From: Ruminococcus sp.
GTDB lineage: Bacteria; Bacillota; Clostridia; Lachnospirales; Lachnospiraceae
Assembly (NCBI GenBank): GCA_023663085.1
Contig: JAMPIB010000021.1
Location: forward strand, 1 to 52,684
Length of the DNA stretch: 52,684 nt
Direction: 5' to 3'
Shown here: one piece after another, positions 1 through 8,810 of the stretch
Layout of the letters: the number at the start of each line of letters is the position of its first letter
Position numbering within the stretch: position 1 is the first letter of the stretch
Notes under the pieces: generated by a model
What the model was told of the DNA's origin: nothing
The model's database searches: none
What the model saw: the letters and a program-made list of their open reading frames with translations, nothing else
Program-made: the position numbers and the translations under genes

Positions 1-61
1 AGTAGGGATTTAGTCCCTGCTTCCCTTTTTGCCAACTTTAATTATACACTAACTAAAATCA

Positions 62-90
62 TTGCATAACCCAATGTATTTGTGTATACT
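62..90 (+). promoter_or_regulatory. Sigma-A-type promoter of the repeat RNA
   Basis: The -35 TTGCAT (62-67) and -10 TATACT (85-90) are separated by exactly 17 nt, a near-consensus housekeeping promoter. The predicted start is near 97. That places +1 exactly at the first 54-nt unit, so the transcript would consist of repeat units followed by a terminator. Confidence 0.75.
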
Positions 91-96
91 ATAGTT

Positions 97-299
97 AGTA
101 GATGGGCTATATGCCTGTCATGTGGACTGACACATAAAATCCGAAATTCTTTCCGGACTTCGGGTGCCGGACAGTTGACTGGCAACGGTAAAACCAGTAT
201 TGCTTATCGGACTTCGGGTGCCGATCAGTTGGCGGACAACAGAAAAATCAGTCACAAAAGGAAGGTGTCATCTGCTACGGCAGGCGAACCTTCCTTTTT
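97..299 (+). ncRNA. Repeat RNA, candidate type III-like antitoxin
   Basis: Three units align without gaps at a 54-nt period (98-151, 152-205, 206-259). Units 2 and 3 are clearly related and share ACTTCGGGTG with a C(UUCG)G tetraloop. Unit 1 is diverged. All three keep four A residues in the same register (136-139, 190-193, 244-247). The first stem co-varies: TCCGG/CCGGA at 152-156 and 167-171 becomes ATCGG/CCGAT at 206-210 and 221-225. A second stem GTTG/CAAC follows (174-177/183-186 and 228-231/237-240). In unit 2 its loop ACTGG (178-182) is complementary to CCAGT (194-198), which would form an H-type pseudoknot. The loop of unit 3 (GCGGA) has no such partner. Promoter, pseudoknot-like tandem repeats, terminator and then a nuclease-fold gene is the layout known for ToxI/CptI-type RNA antitoxins. 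The functional reading is inference; an unrelated structured leader remains possible. Confidence 0.6.
258..299 (+). terminator. Rho-independent terminator between repeat RNA and toxin-like gene
   Basis: The stem AAGGAAGGT (258-266) pairs perfectly with ACCTTCCTT (288-296) and is followed by a T run (295-299). The loop holds a second small stem CTGC/GCAG with a UACG tetraloop (272-283). In type III toxin-antitoxin loci such a terminator limits read-through into the toxin gene. Here it lies 33 nt before the start codon at 332. Confidence 0.8.
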
Positions 300-331
300 A
301 ATTCCCAATATACTTACGCAAGGATTTCAAT

Positions 332-1471
332 ATGAACAAATCAGAAGCAATCAACATTATCAGCAAATGTGCAAAAAAATATAAAAACTACTTAGATGGT
401 TATCAGGTTGTTTTCGTATATCGAGATGAAAATAACCATTCCAATTATATAGAAGTCAAATTTCGTTCTTATAACTTTTTACATTTTACCGGTGTATCTC
501 CCCGAAAAGGATTAAGTGCTAATGACTTTTACCGATTCGCTTTAAATAACCGTTTAAACGAAAAAGATTTTTCTTTTAAAAATAACCACACAACTGAATT
601 AAAACTTAAAGCCCTTGATACTGTCATGAATATTGATACAAGTGCCAGAATGATAGGCAAATATATCGGTCCTCATTTAGATCTTTATACCGAAAAAGTA
701 ACTGGCACTACCACAGCCTGTCTCGGACTGATCGAAAAAGGTAACTGTTACATTCCTAATAGTGTGTTAAGTGAGGATATTCGCTCCATTGTACCTAAAC
801 CACCGGGAAAAATATATGCCATTTTCAAAAAGCCTGTGAAAAACAGTCTATATACACAGCTAACCTACAAAAGCAAGAATCTGGCAATTACGAAAAAATG
901 TCTTCCACAAGGTCTGGCAGAACAAATCGAACTATCTTTATTGGAAGACACCGTAAATCAAGGAGTCCTCCAAATGGAAATACATAAACTGTCTACCGCT
1001 TATAAAGTATCTGTACTGTCAGAATCGGATATTCCAACGATTCTTTCACTTTGTCAGAAGAATCCGCAGTATTACAGATATTGTCCGCCTGCGGTCAGCG
1101 ACGAAAGCATACGAAATGATATGCAGGCCCTTCCGGAAGGAAAGCCAGCTGCGGATAAATATTATCTTGGTTTTTGGAATGATACGCGCCTGATCGCCGT
1201 TATGGACCTGATTATGGCATATCCCGATAAAGAAACGGCATTTATCGGCTTTTTTATGATGGATATGGACATGCAGGAGAAAGGGATTGGGTCTAAGATC
1301 ATCGAAGAAGCCTGTGATTATCTGAAAGAACAGTTTTCTTTTATCCGGCTCGGAGTTGTGGAAGGGAATAAACAGGCCGAACATTTCTGGCGTAAAAACG
1401 GGTTTGTGCCGACAGGCAGGATTACGCAGGCAAAAGAATATCGTATTGTGGAGATGCAGAGAACGTTGTGA
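332..1471 (+). CDS. PBECR4-like nuclease-fold domain fused to GNAT acetyltransferase
   Basis: 379 aa. Residues 1-210 resemble the PBECR4 family (phage Barnase-EndoU-ColicinE5/D-RelE-like nuclease). The features I used are a predicted beta-strand-rich fold, the NFLHFTGV segment (48-55) and an EKVTG segment (121-125). Residues 220-379 form a GNAT acetyltransferase with an acetyl-CoA loop around Q315-EKGIGS and the typical EGNKQAEHFWRKNGF tail (344-358). The ribosome site AGGA lies 7 nt before the ATG. A second site, AAGGAG (960-965), sits 8 nt before the in-frame ATG at 974 (Met215), so the GNAT half could also be made alone. The first half is visibly more AT-rich than the second, suggesting that a transferred toxin-like module fused to a resident GNAT gene. 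The substrate is unknown. The PBECR4 call comes from remembered family members. Confidence 0.65.
   Translation: MNKSEAINIISKCAKKYKNYLDGYQVVFVYRDENNHSNYIEVKFRSYNFLHFTGVSPRKGLSANDFYRFALNNRLNEKDFSFKNNHTTELKLKALDTVMNIDTSARMIGKYIGPHLDLYTEKVTGTTTACLGLIEKGNCYIPNSVLSEDIRSIVPKPPGKIYAIFKKPVKNSLYTQLTYKSKNLAITKKCLPQGLAEQIELSLLEDTVNQGVLQMEIHKLSTAYKVSVLSESDIPTILSLCQKNPQYYRYCPPAVSDESIRNDMQALPEGKPAADKYYLGFWNDTRLIAVMDLIMAYPDKETAFIGFFMMDMDMQEKGIGSKIIEEACDYLKEQFSFIRLGVVEGNKQAEHFWRKNGFVPTGRITQAKEYRIVEMQRTL
960..976 (+). promoter_or_regulatory. Internal ribosome site and start codon for GNAT domain
   Basis: AAGGAG at 960-965 is followed, after 8 nt, by an ATG at 974-976 that is in frame with the upstream start. 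It falls exactly at the domain border (residue 215). It may be a relic of a formerly separate GNAT gene or may give a second, shorter product. Confidence 0.5.
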
Positions 1472-1476
1472 GACAC

Positions 1477-1521
1477 AAAAAGAGCCAGATACCAACCGAT
1501 ATTATCGTGACATCTGACTCT
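1477..1521 (-). terminator. Terminator of purA
   Basis: On the minus strand, AGAGTCAGAT (1521 down) pairs with ATCTGGCTCT (ending at 1481) with one mismatch, and a run of five T follows. It lies between the convergent ends of purA and the GNAT fusion gene. Confidence 0.7.
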
Positions 1522-1532
1522 GTACATCCTGC

Positions 1533-2822
1533 TTACTGAAGCGGACTCTTACGATAAATGATATCCTCGCGTCCAGGGCCGTTAGAAACCATCGTGATCG
1601 GGTAACCGATCTGTCCTTCGATGAACTCCACATAGCTGCGGCAGTTTTCCGGCAGGTCTTCATATTTTTTGATACCGCGTATCTCGCATTTCCAGCCGGG
1701 CATCTTTTTCAGAACCGGTTTTGCTTTTTCCAGTTTCGCAGTAACCGGAAATTCAGTGGTTACTTCGCCGTCAATCTCATAGCCGACACAGACCGGAATC
1801 TCGTCCAGATAGCCAAGTACGTCTAATACCGTAAAGGCTACGTCCGTCGTTCCCTGTAAGCGGCATCCGTATTTAGAAGCAACGCAGTCAAACCAGCCCA
1901 TACGGCGCGGACGTCCTGTTGTTGCGCCAAACTCGCCGCCATCGCCGCCGCGGCGTCTGAGTTCGTCGGCTTCATCACCGAATATCTCCGATACGAAAGC
2001 GCCCGCTCCGACTGCGGAAGAATATGCCTTACATACTGTCACGATCTGTTTGATCTCATAAGGCGGCAGTCCTGCTCCAATAGCGCCGTAAGCCGCTAAC
2101 GTGGAAGAAGAGGTGACCATCGGATAAATGCCGTGGTCAGGGTCTTTGAGCGTACCAAGCTGTCCTTCCAAAAGAATGGTCTTATTGTCTTTCAGCGCCT
2201 GATGCAGATAAGAAGAAACATCGCATACATAAGGCTCTATCATTTCTTTATATCCACGCAGCGTCTCCAGCAGTTCTTTCGGTTGTATCAGCGGTTTATG
2301 ATATAAGTGCTCCAACAAAACATTTTTTGTTTCGCAGATCCTTTCTACTTTTTCTTTTAACAGTTCCTCGTCGAAAAGCTCGCTGACCTGAAAACCGATC
2401 TTGGCATATTTATCGGAATAAAACGGCGCAATCCCCGATTTGGTGGAACCGAAGGATTTGCCGCCAAGCCTTTCTTCCTCATATTGGTCAAATAAGATGT
2501 GATAGGGCATAACAATCTGGCACCTGTCAGATACCAGAATTTTCGGCTTCGGTACGTTTCGGTCTGTAATGGATTTGATCTCGTTAAAGAGAATCGGGAT
2601 ATTCAGTGCGACCCCGTTGCCGATGATGCTTGTGACATGGTCATAAAAAACCCCTGACGGTAATGTATGGAGCGCAAATTTTCCGTAATTATTTACGATC
2701 GTGTGTCCCGCATTGGCGCCTCCCTGAAAACGGATAACGATATCGGCTTCTTTAGCCAGCATATCCGTGATCTTTCCTTTTCCTTCATCGCCCCAGTTGG
2801 CGCCCACTATTGCTTTTACCAT
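1533..2822 (-). CDS. purA: Adenylosuccinate synthetase
   Basis: 429 aa, the usual family length. The enzyme joins IMP and aspartate using GTP to give adenylosuccinate, the first committed step to AMP. The N-terminal GTP-binding loop GDEGKGK with its catalytic Asp (about residues 11-17) and the QGGANAGHT segment are intact, as is the GRPRRMGW segment later in the protein. I chose the ATG at 2822 because GGAGG at 2831-2835 sits about 7 nt upstream; an in-frame ATG at 2837 would contain that ribosome site. The gene is transcribed alone from its own promoter, 221 bp downstream of purB on the same strand. Confidence 0.97.
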   Translation of the reverse strand: MVKAIVGANWGDEGKGKITDMLAKEADIVIRFQGGANAGHTIVNNYGKFALHTLPSGVFYDHVTSIIGNGVALNIPILFNEIKSITDRNVPKPKILVSDRCQIVMPYHILFDQYEEERLGGKSFGSTKSGIAPFYSDKYAKIGFQVSELFDEELLKEKVERICETKNVLLEHLYHKPLIQPKELLETLRGYKEMIEPYVCDVSSYLHQALKDNKTILLEGQLGTLKDPDHGIYPMVTSSSTLAAYGAIGAGLPPYEIKQIVTVCKAYSSAVGAGAFVSEIFGDEADELRRRGGDGGEFGATTGRPRRMGWFDCVASKYGCRLQGTTDVAFTVLDVLGYLDEIPVCVGYEIDGEVTTEFPVTAKLEKAKPVLKKMPGWKCEIRGIKKYEDLPENCRSYVEFIEGQIGYPITMVSNGPGREDIIYRKSPLQ

Positions 2823-2871
2823 AATGAATTCCTCCAATTTTCATTTTTGTTCCTGCAATACTTACTTTATG

Positions 2872-2900
2872 ATTATATAGCATTCGCGGGCATAAGTAAA
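2872..2900 (-). promoter_or_regulatory. Promoter of purA
   Basis: On the minus strand, -35 TTTACT (2900-2895) and -10 TATAAT (2877-2872) are separated by 17 nt. This shows that purA can be expressed independently of purC-F-B. No guanine/PRPP riboswitch was recognised between this promoter and the gene. Confidence 0.7.
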
Positions 2901-3043
2901 ATCAATATTGTTTATATATGTTATAATCTCGGATTATAATATGTCTGTAAATGCCAGTGTTAGTCTATGCAAATCAAAAACATGCGCCGCAAAGCGAACA
3001 ATAACAAACGGAGAATCCAATATCCGGACGTCATTCCTGCTCC

Positions 3044-4495
3044 TTACACATTGATCTCCGCCTTGACGCCGAGCAGTTCTTTATTCTCCGCCAGGATCGG
3101 CTCCACCACTTCTTTGATGAACTTCTCAACCTGCAAAGGAGCTCTCCCGACATAACGGGAAGGTTCCATCGTCTTTTGCAGTTCTTCCAGACTCATATTG
3201 AAAGCGGGATCTTCTGCAATTAATTCCAACAGATTGTTCTCTTTGCCTTCTTTTTTGACATTCGCTCCGGCAACCATGGAAAGTTCGCGGATCTTCTCAT
3301 GCAGTTCCTGTCTGTTACCGCCTGCTTTTACGGCGTCCATCATAATGTTCTCGGTCGCCATGAACGGCAGTTCGCTCAAAAGATGTCTGGTAATGACTTT
3401 ATCATATACGACCAGTCCATCCACAACGTTCAGGCACAGATCAAGGATACCGTCGATGGCCAGAAACGCTTCGGGTATGGAGAGACGTTTGTTGGCGGAA
3501 TCGTCCAACGTCCTCTCAAACCACTGTGTCGCGGAGGTAATGGCCGGGTTCAGCGCATCCACCATCACGAAGCGGGAAAGCGAAGCTATCCTTTCACTCC
3601 GCATAGGATTTCTCTTATAAGCCATGGCAGAGGAACCAATCTGGCTTTTTTCAAAAGGCTCTTCCACTTCTTTTAAATGCTGCAGCAGTCTGATATCGTT
3701 GGACATCTTATGTGCAGAGGCCGCGATACCGGCCAGCACGTTACATACTCTGGTATCCACCTTACGGGAATAAGTCTGTCCGGAGACCGGGCAGCATCTG
3801 GCAAAGCCCATCTTTTCCGCGATCATCGGATCAATCTTATCAATAGTCTCCTGATCGCCGTCAAATAGTTCCAGAAAAGAAGCCTGCGTACCGGTTGTGC
3901 CTTTTGAACCGAGAAGTTTCATGGTGGAAATTACATAGTCAAGATCTTCCAGATCCAGACAAAACTCCTGCGCCCAGAGTGTGGCCCTCTTTCCTACAGT
4001 CGTAGGCTGTGCCGGCTGGAAATGGGTAAAGGCCAGCGTCGGCAGCTGCTTATACTGATCGGCAAATTTCGCCAGCTTGTCAATAACATTGACCAGTTTC
4101 TTTTTCACCAGCTTCAATGCCTGCGTCATCACGATGATATCCGTGTTGTCGCCGACGTAACAGGATGTCGCTCCCAAATGAATGATGCCCGCGGCTTTCG
4201 GGCACTGTTGTCCATATGCGTAAACATGGCTCATAACGTCGTGGCGGACTTCCTTTTCTCTGGCTCTGGCAACATCATAATTGATATCTTCCGCATGTGC
4301 TTTCAGTTCGTCGATCTGTTCTTTGGTAATAACAGGTTCGCCGTTTCTGGAAAGTCCCAGTTCCATCTCCGTCTCGGCCAGAGCAATCCAGAGTTTTCTC
4401 CAGGTTTTGAATTTCATATCCGGTGAAAAGATATACTGCATCTCCTTGCTGGCATATCTCTCCGATAAGGGACTCACATATCTGTCTGTACTCAT
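3044..4495 (-). CDS. purB: Adenylosuccinate lyase
   Basis: 483 aa. A fumarase/aspartase-superfamily lyase that removes fumarate from SAICAR and from adenylosuccinate. The superfamily signature is plain at residues 287-300 (GSSAMAYKRNPMRS), with the THFQPAQPTT segment around His158 and the RHDVMSH segment near residue 85. The start ATG at 4495 follows AAAGGAG by about 10 nt. It lies 73 bp downstream of purF and is the last gene of the purC-purF-purB run. Together with purA it covers the IMP-to-AMP branch. Confidence 0.97.
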   Translation of the reverse strand: MSTDRYVSPLSERYASKEMQYIFSPDMKFKTWRKLWIALAETEMELGLSRNGEPVITKEQIDELKAHAEDINYDVARAREKEVRHDVMSHVYAYGQQCPKAAGIIHLGATSCYVGDNTDIIVMTQALKLVKKKLVNVIDKLAKFADQYKQLPTLAFTHFQPAQPTTVGKRATLWAQEFCLDLEDLDYVISTMKLLGSKGTTGTQASFLELFDGDQETIDKIDPMIAEKMGFARCCPVSGQTYSRKVDTRVCNVLAGIAASAHKMSNDIRLLQHLKEVEEPFEKSQIGSSAMAYKRNPMRSERIASLSRFVMVDALNPAITSATQWFERTLDDSANKRLSIPEAFLAIDGILDLCLNVVDGLVVYDKVITRHLLSELPFMATENIMMDAVKAGGNRQELHEKIRELSMVAGANVKKEGKENNLLELIAEDPAFNMSLEELQKTMEPSRYVGRAPLQVEKFIKEVVEPILAENKELLGVKAEINV

Positions 4496-4568
4496 CTATT
4501 CTATAATCTCCTTTATAAGTTCTCTAAACAATCCTTTCTGTATGCTCACAGCAGGCCATACTTCCAAA

Positions 4569-5966
4569 TCACGCCTCAAACTCTCCCCTAATGTCATCTT
4601 TTGGGGGTTGCATCGGGTAATTCCCGGTAAAACAACCTCTACAGATACCAAGGTGCCCTGCGATTTCTTCCAGACGTTCTATCCGCAGATAGGCCAGAGA
4701 ATCCGCGCCGATCACCTCGCGTATCTCCTCCACGGAACGGCCATAGGCTATTAACTGCTCTCTGGCCGGCACATCGGTGCCGAAATAACATGGCCAGAGA
4801 AACGGCGGCGAACTGACACGCATATGTACTTCTTTCGCTCCCGCTTCGCGTAACATCCGCACGATCCGGTCAGATGTCGTGCCGCGCACGATAGAATCGT
4901 CTATCATGATGATGCGTTTGCCGCATACGGCTTCTTTGATGGCGTTCAGTTTCACCTGCACGCTGCTCTCCCGGTTTTTCTGTTTCGGTTTGATAAAGGT
5001 GCGTCCGACATAGGTGTTTTTCACAAATGCCTGTCCATATGGGATTCCGGACTGCATGGAATAACCGAGCGCCGCGCAGTTTCCCGATTCCGGCACGCCG
5101 ACCACTAAGTCTGCCTCTATGGGAGAGTCTATGGCGAGATACTTTCCGGCAAGGATACGGGAGTCATAAACGCTCACGCCATCGATATGACTGTCCGGTC
5201 TGGCAAAGTAAATATACTCAAAGACACATCTTGCATGTTTCTCTTTTGCAATACAGAGTCTTTTGTCGGACTCGATTCCTTTATCCGGTGATATCGTGAC
5301 GATCTCCCCCGGTTCCACATCCCGGATATATTCCGCGCCAATCGTATCGAGCGCACAGGTCTCCGAAGCCAGAATATACGCATTGTCGCGCTTACCGATA
5401 CAAAGCGGCCGGAAACCGTATGGATCTCTGGCGCCGATCAGTTTACGCGGCGACATGATAATTAAGGAATATGCGCCCTTGATCTTTAGCATGGCGCGTC
5501 CTACGGCCTCTTCCACAGTACCGCAGTTAAGCCGCTCCCTTGCCACATGATAGGCGATCACCTCGGAGTCTATCGTCGTCTGAAAAATTGCGCCGGAATA
5601 TTCCAGTTCATGGCGCAGCGTGGGCGCATTAATCAGATTTCCGTTATGCGCCAGGGCCAGCGTTCCTTTTACATAATTAAGTACAAGCGGCTGCGCATTC
5701 TCTCTTGTACTGCTGCCTGCCGTAGAATAGCGGACATGCCCCACACCGATATCGCCTTTTAATTTCTCCAGCGTCTCCGGTGTAAAATTTTCATTTAAAA
5801 GCCCCATTTCCTTAGCGCTTAATACTTTTCCCTTGGGGCCGTTCGTATCGCTGACCGCGATACCGCAGCTTTCCTGACCTCTGTGCTGTAAGGCAAACAG
5901 GCCGTAATAAATCGTAGAAGCCACATCATTTCCGTCAAAATCATAGATACCAAAAACACCGCACAT
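4569..5966 (-). CDS. purF: Amidophosphoribosyltransferase
   Basis: 465 aa. It makes phosphoribosylamine from PRPP and glutamine, the first committed step of purine synthesis. Cys2 directly follows the initiator Met, so the N-terminal nucleophile needs only Met removal; there is no propeptide of the kind found in Bacillus PurF. The PRPP-binding segment MIDDSIVRGTT lies at about 354-364. Four cysteines, C247, C393, C442 and C445, sit where the Bacillus-type enzyme binds a 4Fe-4S cluster, so an oxygen-sensitive cluster is likely. The gene starts 2 nt after the purC stop codon and has only a weak ribosome site, which suggests translational coupling. Confidence 0.97.
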   Translation of the reverse strand: MCGVFGIYDFDGNDVASTIYYGLFALQHRGQESCGIAVSDTNGPKGKVLSAKEMGLLNENFTPETLEKLKGDIGVGHVRYSTAGSSTRENAQPLVLNYVKGTLALAHNGNLINAPTLRHELEYSGAIFQTTIDSEVIAYHVARERLNCGTVEEAVGRAMLKIKGAYSLIIMSPRKLIGARDPYGFRPLCIGKRDNAYILASETCALDTIGAEYIRDVEPGEIVTISPDKGIESDKRLCIAKEKHARCVFEYIYFARPDSHIDGVSVYDSRILAGKYLAIDSPIEADLVVGVPESGNCAALGYSMQSGIPYGQAFVKNTYVGRTFIKPKQKNRESSVQVKLNAIKEAVCGKRIIMIDDSIVRGTTSDRIVRMLREAGAKEVHMRVSSPPFLWPCYFGTDVPAREQLIAYGRSVEEIREVIGADSLAYLRIERLEEIAGHLGICRGCFTGNYPMQPPKDDIRGEFEA

Positions 5967-5968
5967 AC

Positions 5969-6673
5969 TTAAAGTCCCAGCCGCTTGAATACTTCGTTAT
6001 AGGCTTCTTCCACATTGCCCAGATCTCTGCGGAAACGGTCTTTATCCAGTTTCTCATTGGTATGGACATCCCACAGTCTGCAAGTGTCAGGACTTGTCTC
6101 GTCGGCCAGAATGATCTGCCCGTGATAACGGCCAAACTCGATCTTAAAATCAATCAGTTTGATATCCGCCTGCAAGAAATAACTTTTCAATACTTCATTT
6201 ACTTTAAAAGCGTATTTTTTGATAGTCTCAATTTCTTCCCATGTTGCCAGTTTCATGGCTACTGCAAAGTAGCTGTTGATGAGCGGGTCGCCCAGTTCGT
6301 CGTTCTTATAACTGAACTCAATCGTCGGCTCCTCGAACGGCGTTCCCTCCGGCACGCCCAGTCTCTTGGAAAAACTGCCCGCCGCCACATTACGGATGAT
6401 AACCTCAAGCGGTACGATCTCCACTTTTTTGACCGCTGTCTCCCTGTCGCTCAACTCTTCTACAAAATGAGTGGGAACACCTTCTTTTTCCAGGATCTGA
6501 AAAACATGGTTCGTCATCCTGTTATTGATCACGCCCTTACCGACAATGGTTCCTTTCTTCTCTCCGTTAAAGGCCGTCGCGTCGTCTTTATAATCCACAA
6601 TTAAAATATCGGGATCTTCCGTCTTAAAAACCTTCTTGGCCTTGCCTTCATAAAGCTGTTCTAATTTCTGCAT
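5969..6673 (-). CDS. purC: SAICAR synthetase
   Basis: 234 aa, full length. It ligates aspartate to CAIR with ATP. The family opens with [22 protein letters not shown] and the [10 protein letters not shown] segment are also present. A perfect AAAGGAGG ribosome site precedes the ATG. The stop codon of the coiled-coil gene at 6710 is only 36 bp upstream and no promoter was seen in that gap. The purine genes are therefore probably read from the promoter in front of the four unknown genes, at least in part. Confidence 0.97.
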   Translation of the reverse strand: MQKLEQLYEGKAKKVFKTEDPDILIVDYKDDATAFNGEKKGTIVGKGVINNRMTNHVFQILEKEGVPTHFVEELSDRETAVKKVEIVPLEVIIRNVAAGSFSKRLGVPEGTPFEEPTIEFSYKNDELGDPLINSYFAVAMKLATWEEIETIKKYAFKVNEVLKSYFLQADIKLIDFKIEFGRYHGQIILADETSPDTCRLWDVHTNEKLDKDRFRRDLGNVEEAYNEVFKRLGL

Positions 6674-6709
6674 AATGCTCCTCCTTTGTTACTCTCTTGC
6701 AGTACCATT

Positions 6710-7897
6710 TTACATTTTTTTCTCATACTTTTCAACAGTCTGGATGATTTCCTTCGTGTATTTCGGGTAACGGTGCACAAGTTCTTTGATCTCCTTCTGT
6801 GCGCCGCCCGCTACCACTTCTTTATTGTAATCCATCCGACGCCTTAACGACTGCCTTCGGATGATCAGACCGTGTCTTATCTCCACCATCTCCTTATGAT
6901 CCAGAATGGCCTCTGTCTGATGCAGCCAGACTGCCGGGTCTTTTACCTGATACCGCCTTAAGATACGCAGAAGCTCCTGCTGGTTATAGTCCAGATCCAG
7001 CTCTGCTCTCCGGCATTTCTCCCGCTCTTCTTTTTCCTGAAAATACAGGTTCCAGGCGTTTTCCAGCTCTTCCGCGCTCGTTACATTGTATTTCAGGTAC
7101 AGATAGTCTAACAGATTGGTATTGTTCACATATCTGATCTTGACCTTATTCTGCAAAAGAATGATCTTATTGATGCTGAGCTCCACTCTCCGCAGATCGC
7201 GTCTGGCCTCCGAATGCTTCACATAGATAAGCGTAATGGCAAAGGCCGCTACCCCGGCGGTGATCAGATAGCCGGCCTTGGTATCCATCTCCAGGAAAAA
7301 CTGCAAAAACAAAAGCAGGGCAAAACAAAGTCCCAGCGCCGTAACGGAAATGATCGCCATGCCTCTCGTATCTGCTATGGCGCCCGTGAGTTCGTTCTTG
7401 CGGTACAGATAGGCGTGTTTTTCACCTTCTAAGCGGCTTAAGTCCTTCTTGACAAGTTCCTGATACTGCTCCGCCTCTTTTATCTTCTCACAGCCTTCTT
7501 CGATCTCGTCGAGCATACGCTCGATCTGCCGGAAACGATCGTCGCTCATGCGGCGTTTCCGGCCCATGTAATCGTCCCGGCTGTTTTGCAGAAGTTCGAC
7601 TTTCTTGGCACAGGTCTGCAGTTCCTCCGCTTCTTCTTCCGGCAGCGCTTCGATCTCCTCCATATCTTTCAGATAAGAAGTGACCATGTCATATTCAAAT
7701 GTCAGGTTTTCCAGTTCCTTCGTGGCCTCCGCCATCTTATCCAGACAGTTGCGGACATAAGCCTCCCGCACCTCTTTATTATCAAAATCGACGGACTCTT
7801 TCGCCTCTTCCTCTTCGCTTTCCCAGTCTACCTCGTCATAATCCTCTTCGTCCGCGTCCCGTCTCCACCTGTTGAAAATCTTCTTAAAAATATTCAT
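6710..7897 (-). CDS. Coiled-coil protein with two membrane segments, function unknown
   Basis: 395 aa. The N-terminal ~35 residues are basic then very acidic (DEEDYDEVDWESEEEE). They are followed by a long charged helical stretch to about residue 170, two hydrophobic segments (about 180-203 and 208-228, with a short polar turn) and a second charged helical half. This predicts a membrane hairpin with two cytoplasmic coiled coils. GGGAG stands 6 nt before the ATG. It is the last of four co-directional genes of unknown function that run straight into purC. I do not recognise a named family. The acidic tail and the company of an Hsp70-like ATPase hint at a scaffold or chaperone-linked role, but that is only inference. 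Confidence 0.7.
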   Translation of the reverse strand: MNIFKKIFNRWRRDADEEDYDEVDWESEEEEAKESVDFDNKEVREAYVRNCLDKMAEATKELENLTFEYDMVTSYLKDMEEIEALPEEEAEELQTCAKKVELLQNSRDDYMGRKRRMSDDRFRQIERMLDEIEEGCEKIKEAEQYQELVKKDLSRLEGEKHAYLYRKNELTGAIADTRGMAIISVTALGLCFALLLFLQFFLEMDTKAGYLITAGVAAFAITLIYVKHSEARRDLRRVELSINKIILLQNKVKIRYVNNTNLLDYLYLKYNVTSAEELENAWNLYFQEKEEREKCRRAELDLDYNQQELLRILRRYQVKDPAVWLHQTEAILDHKEMVEIRHGLIIRRQSLRRRMDYNKEVVAGGAQKEIKELVHRYPKYTKEIIQTVEKYEKKM

Positions 7898-7933
7898 CTG
7901 AATCTCCCACTCCTGTATAAACAGCCATTATAT

Positions 7934-8779
7934 TTATCTTGCCACACACTCCCTGTAAGCATCCTTGAGCGCAGCCGTTAATTTCTCTATCTCATTATAA
8001 TACGGTATCACGCCGCCTGCCGCACTTTCTTCCTCCTTGCATACACGCAGGGTAAAAAGCATCCTGTTCTCGTCGGTCATCTCAAAGGCGCCCGCCGCCT
8101 GCTCAACCAGTCTTTCCACCTGCAAAGACGCCTCATGCAGATTGGGATGTTCCGCAATGTATTCCACATAATCCTTATCATTATCCTGCATCCTGCGCGC
8201 CGCCAGAAACTGTTTTAAACTCTCTTTATTGCTGCTTATGCGGTACGCCTCCATAAAATCCTCCTGTGCATGGGCGAACAGAAAAAGTCTGGCATTGGCG
8301 ACGCCTCTGTTATGGAGCGCCTTTGCACGCACCTCTTTTTCCTCATCAGGCAGTCTCTCCAGCAGTTCGTCATATCTCTCGATCGCCACTGTATAACGCT
8401 TATTTTGCAGCATATAATCACCCTTGGCTTTCTGCCGCTCGAAAGGGTTCATACCGGCGCTGTCTTTTATGACAGTTTCAATATGCGCTATCGTATCGGC
8501 CGGATATAACCCTATGTATTCTAATATTGTTCCCACATAAGCGCTGGCCGAACACTTCTGGTTGATCAGGCCGTAAAGCGCATGAGCCAGTTTCGGCAAA
8601 CCGCACTGTTCGTCGATCCAGCGCGCCATTTTCTCACTCACAATATCCTGATCCAGTAATTCCACATTCTCCACTAACGTATAACAGAGTTCTTCCATCG
8701 AATATAGGTTTACATAAGTTTTTTCAAAAAAATAAGGTATTTCGGCATAATTGCCTGTACTCAATATAATGCGGCTCAT
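7934..8779 (-). CDS. TPR-like helical repeat protein, function unknown
   Basis: 281 aa from the ATG at 8779, chosen because AAAGG lies upstream and because a longer reading would overlap the gene before it. The protein is almost entirely helical. A clear tetratricopeptide pair lies near residues 135-195 (KGDYMLQNKRYTVAIERYDE, then HNRGVANARLFLFAHAQEDF). There is no signal peptide, so it is probably cytosolic. It starts 31 bp after the Hsp70-like gene and ends 36 bp before the coiled-coil gene. TPR proteins commonly bridge partners, so it may link the ATPase to the large protein of this set. Confidence 0.7.
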   Translation of the reverse strand: MSRIILSTGNYAEIPYFFEKTYVNLYSMEELCYTLVENVELLDQDIVSEKMARWIDEQCGLPKLAHALYGLINQKCSASAYVGTILEYIGLYPADTIAHIETVIKDSAGMNPFERQKAKGDYMLQNKRYTVAIERYDELLERLPDEEKEVRAKALHNRGVANARLFLFAHAQEDFMEAYRISSNKESLKQFLAARRMQDNDKDYVEYIAEHPNLHEASLQVERLVEQAAGAFEMTDENRMLFTLRVCKEEESAAGGVIPYYNEIEKLTAALKDAYRECVAR

Positions 8780-8810
8780 AAGCGCCCGCCTTTCTCTTTC
8801 AGTCAGTCTG

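Noticed and set aside
1-30. Short stem AGGGA/TCCCT followed by CCCTTTTT, possible terminator of an off-window gene
   Set aside because: The 5-bp stem is weak and separated from the T run by several bases, and the upstream gene cannot be seen.
97-299. Riboswitch (guanidine, preQ1, c-di-GMP and similar classes)
   Set aside because: I could not place the conserved loop sequences of any class I know, and the gapless 54-nt tandem period fits an antitoxin RNA better.
82-384. 100-aa open frame across the 54-nt repeats
   Set aside because: It crosses the terminator and the start of the next gene, has no ribosome site, and its repeats reflect the RNA units rather than protein conservation.
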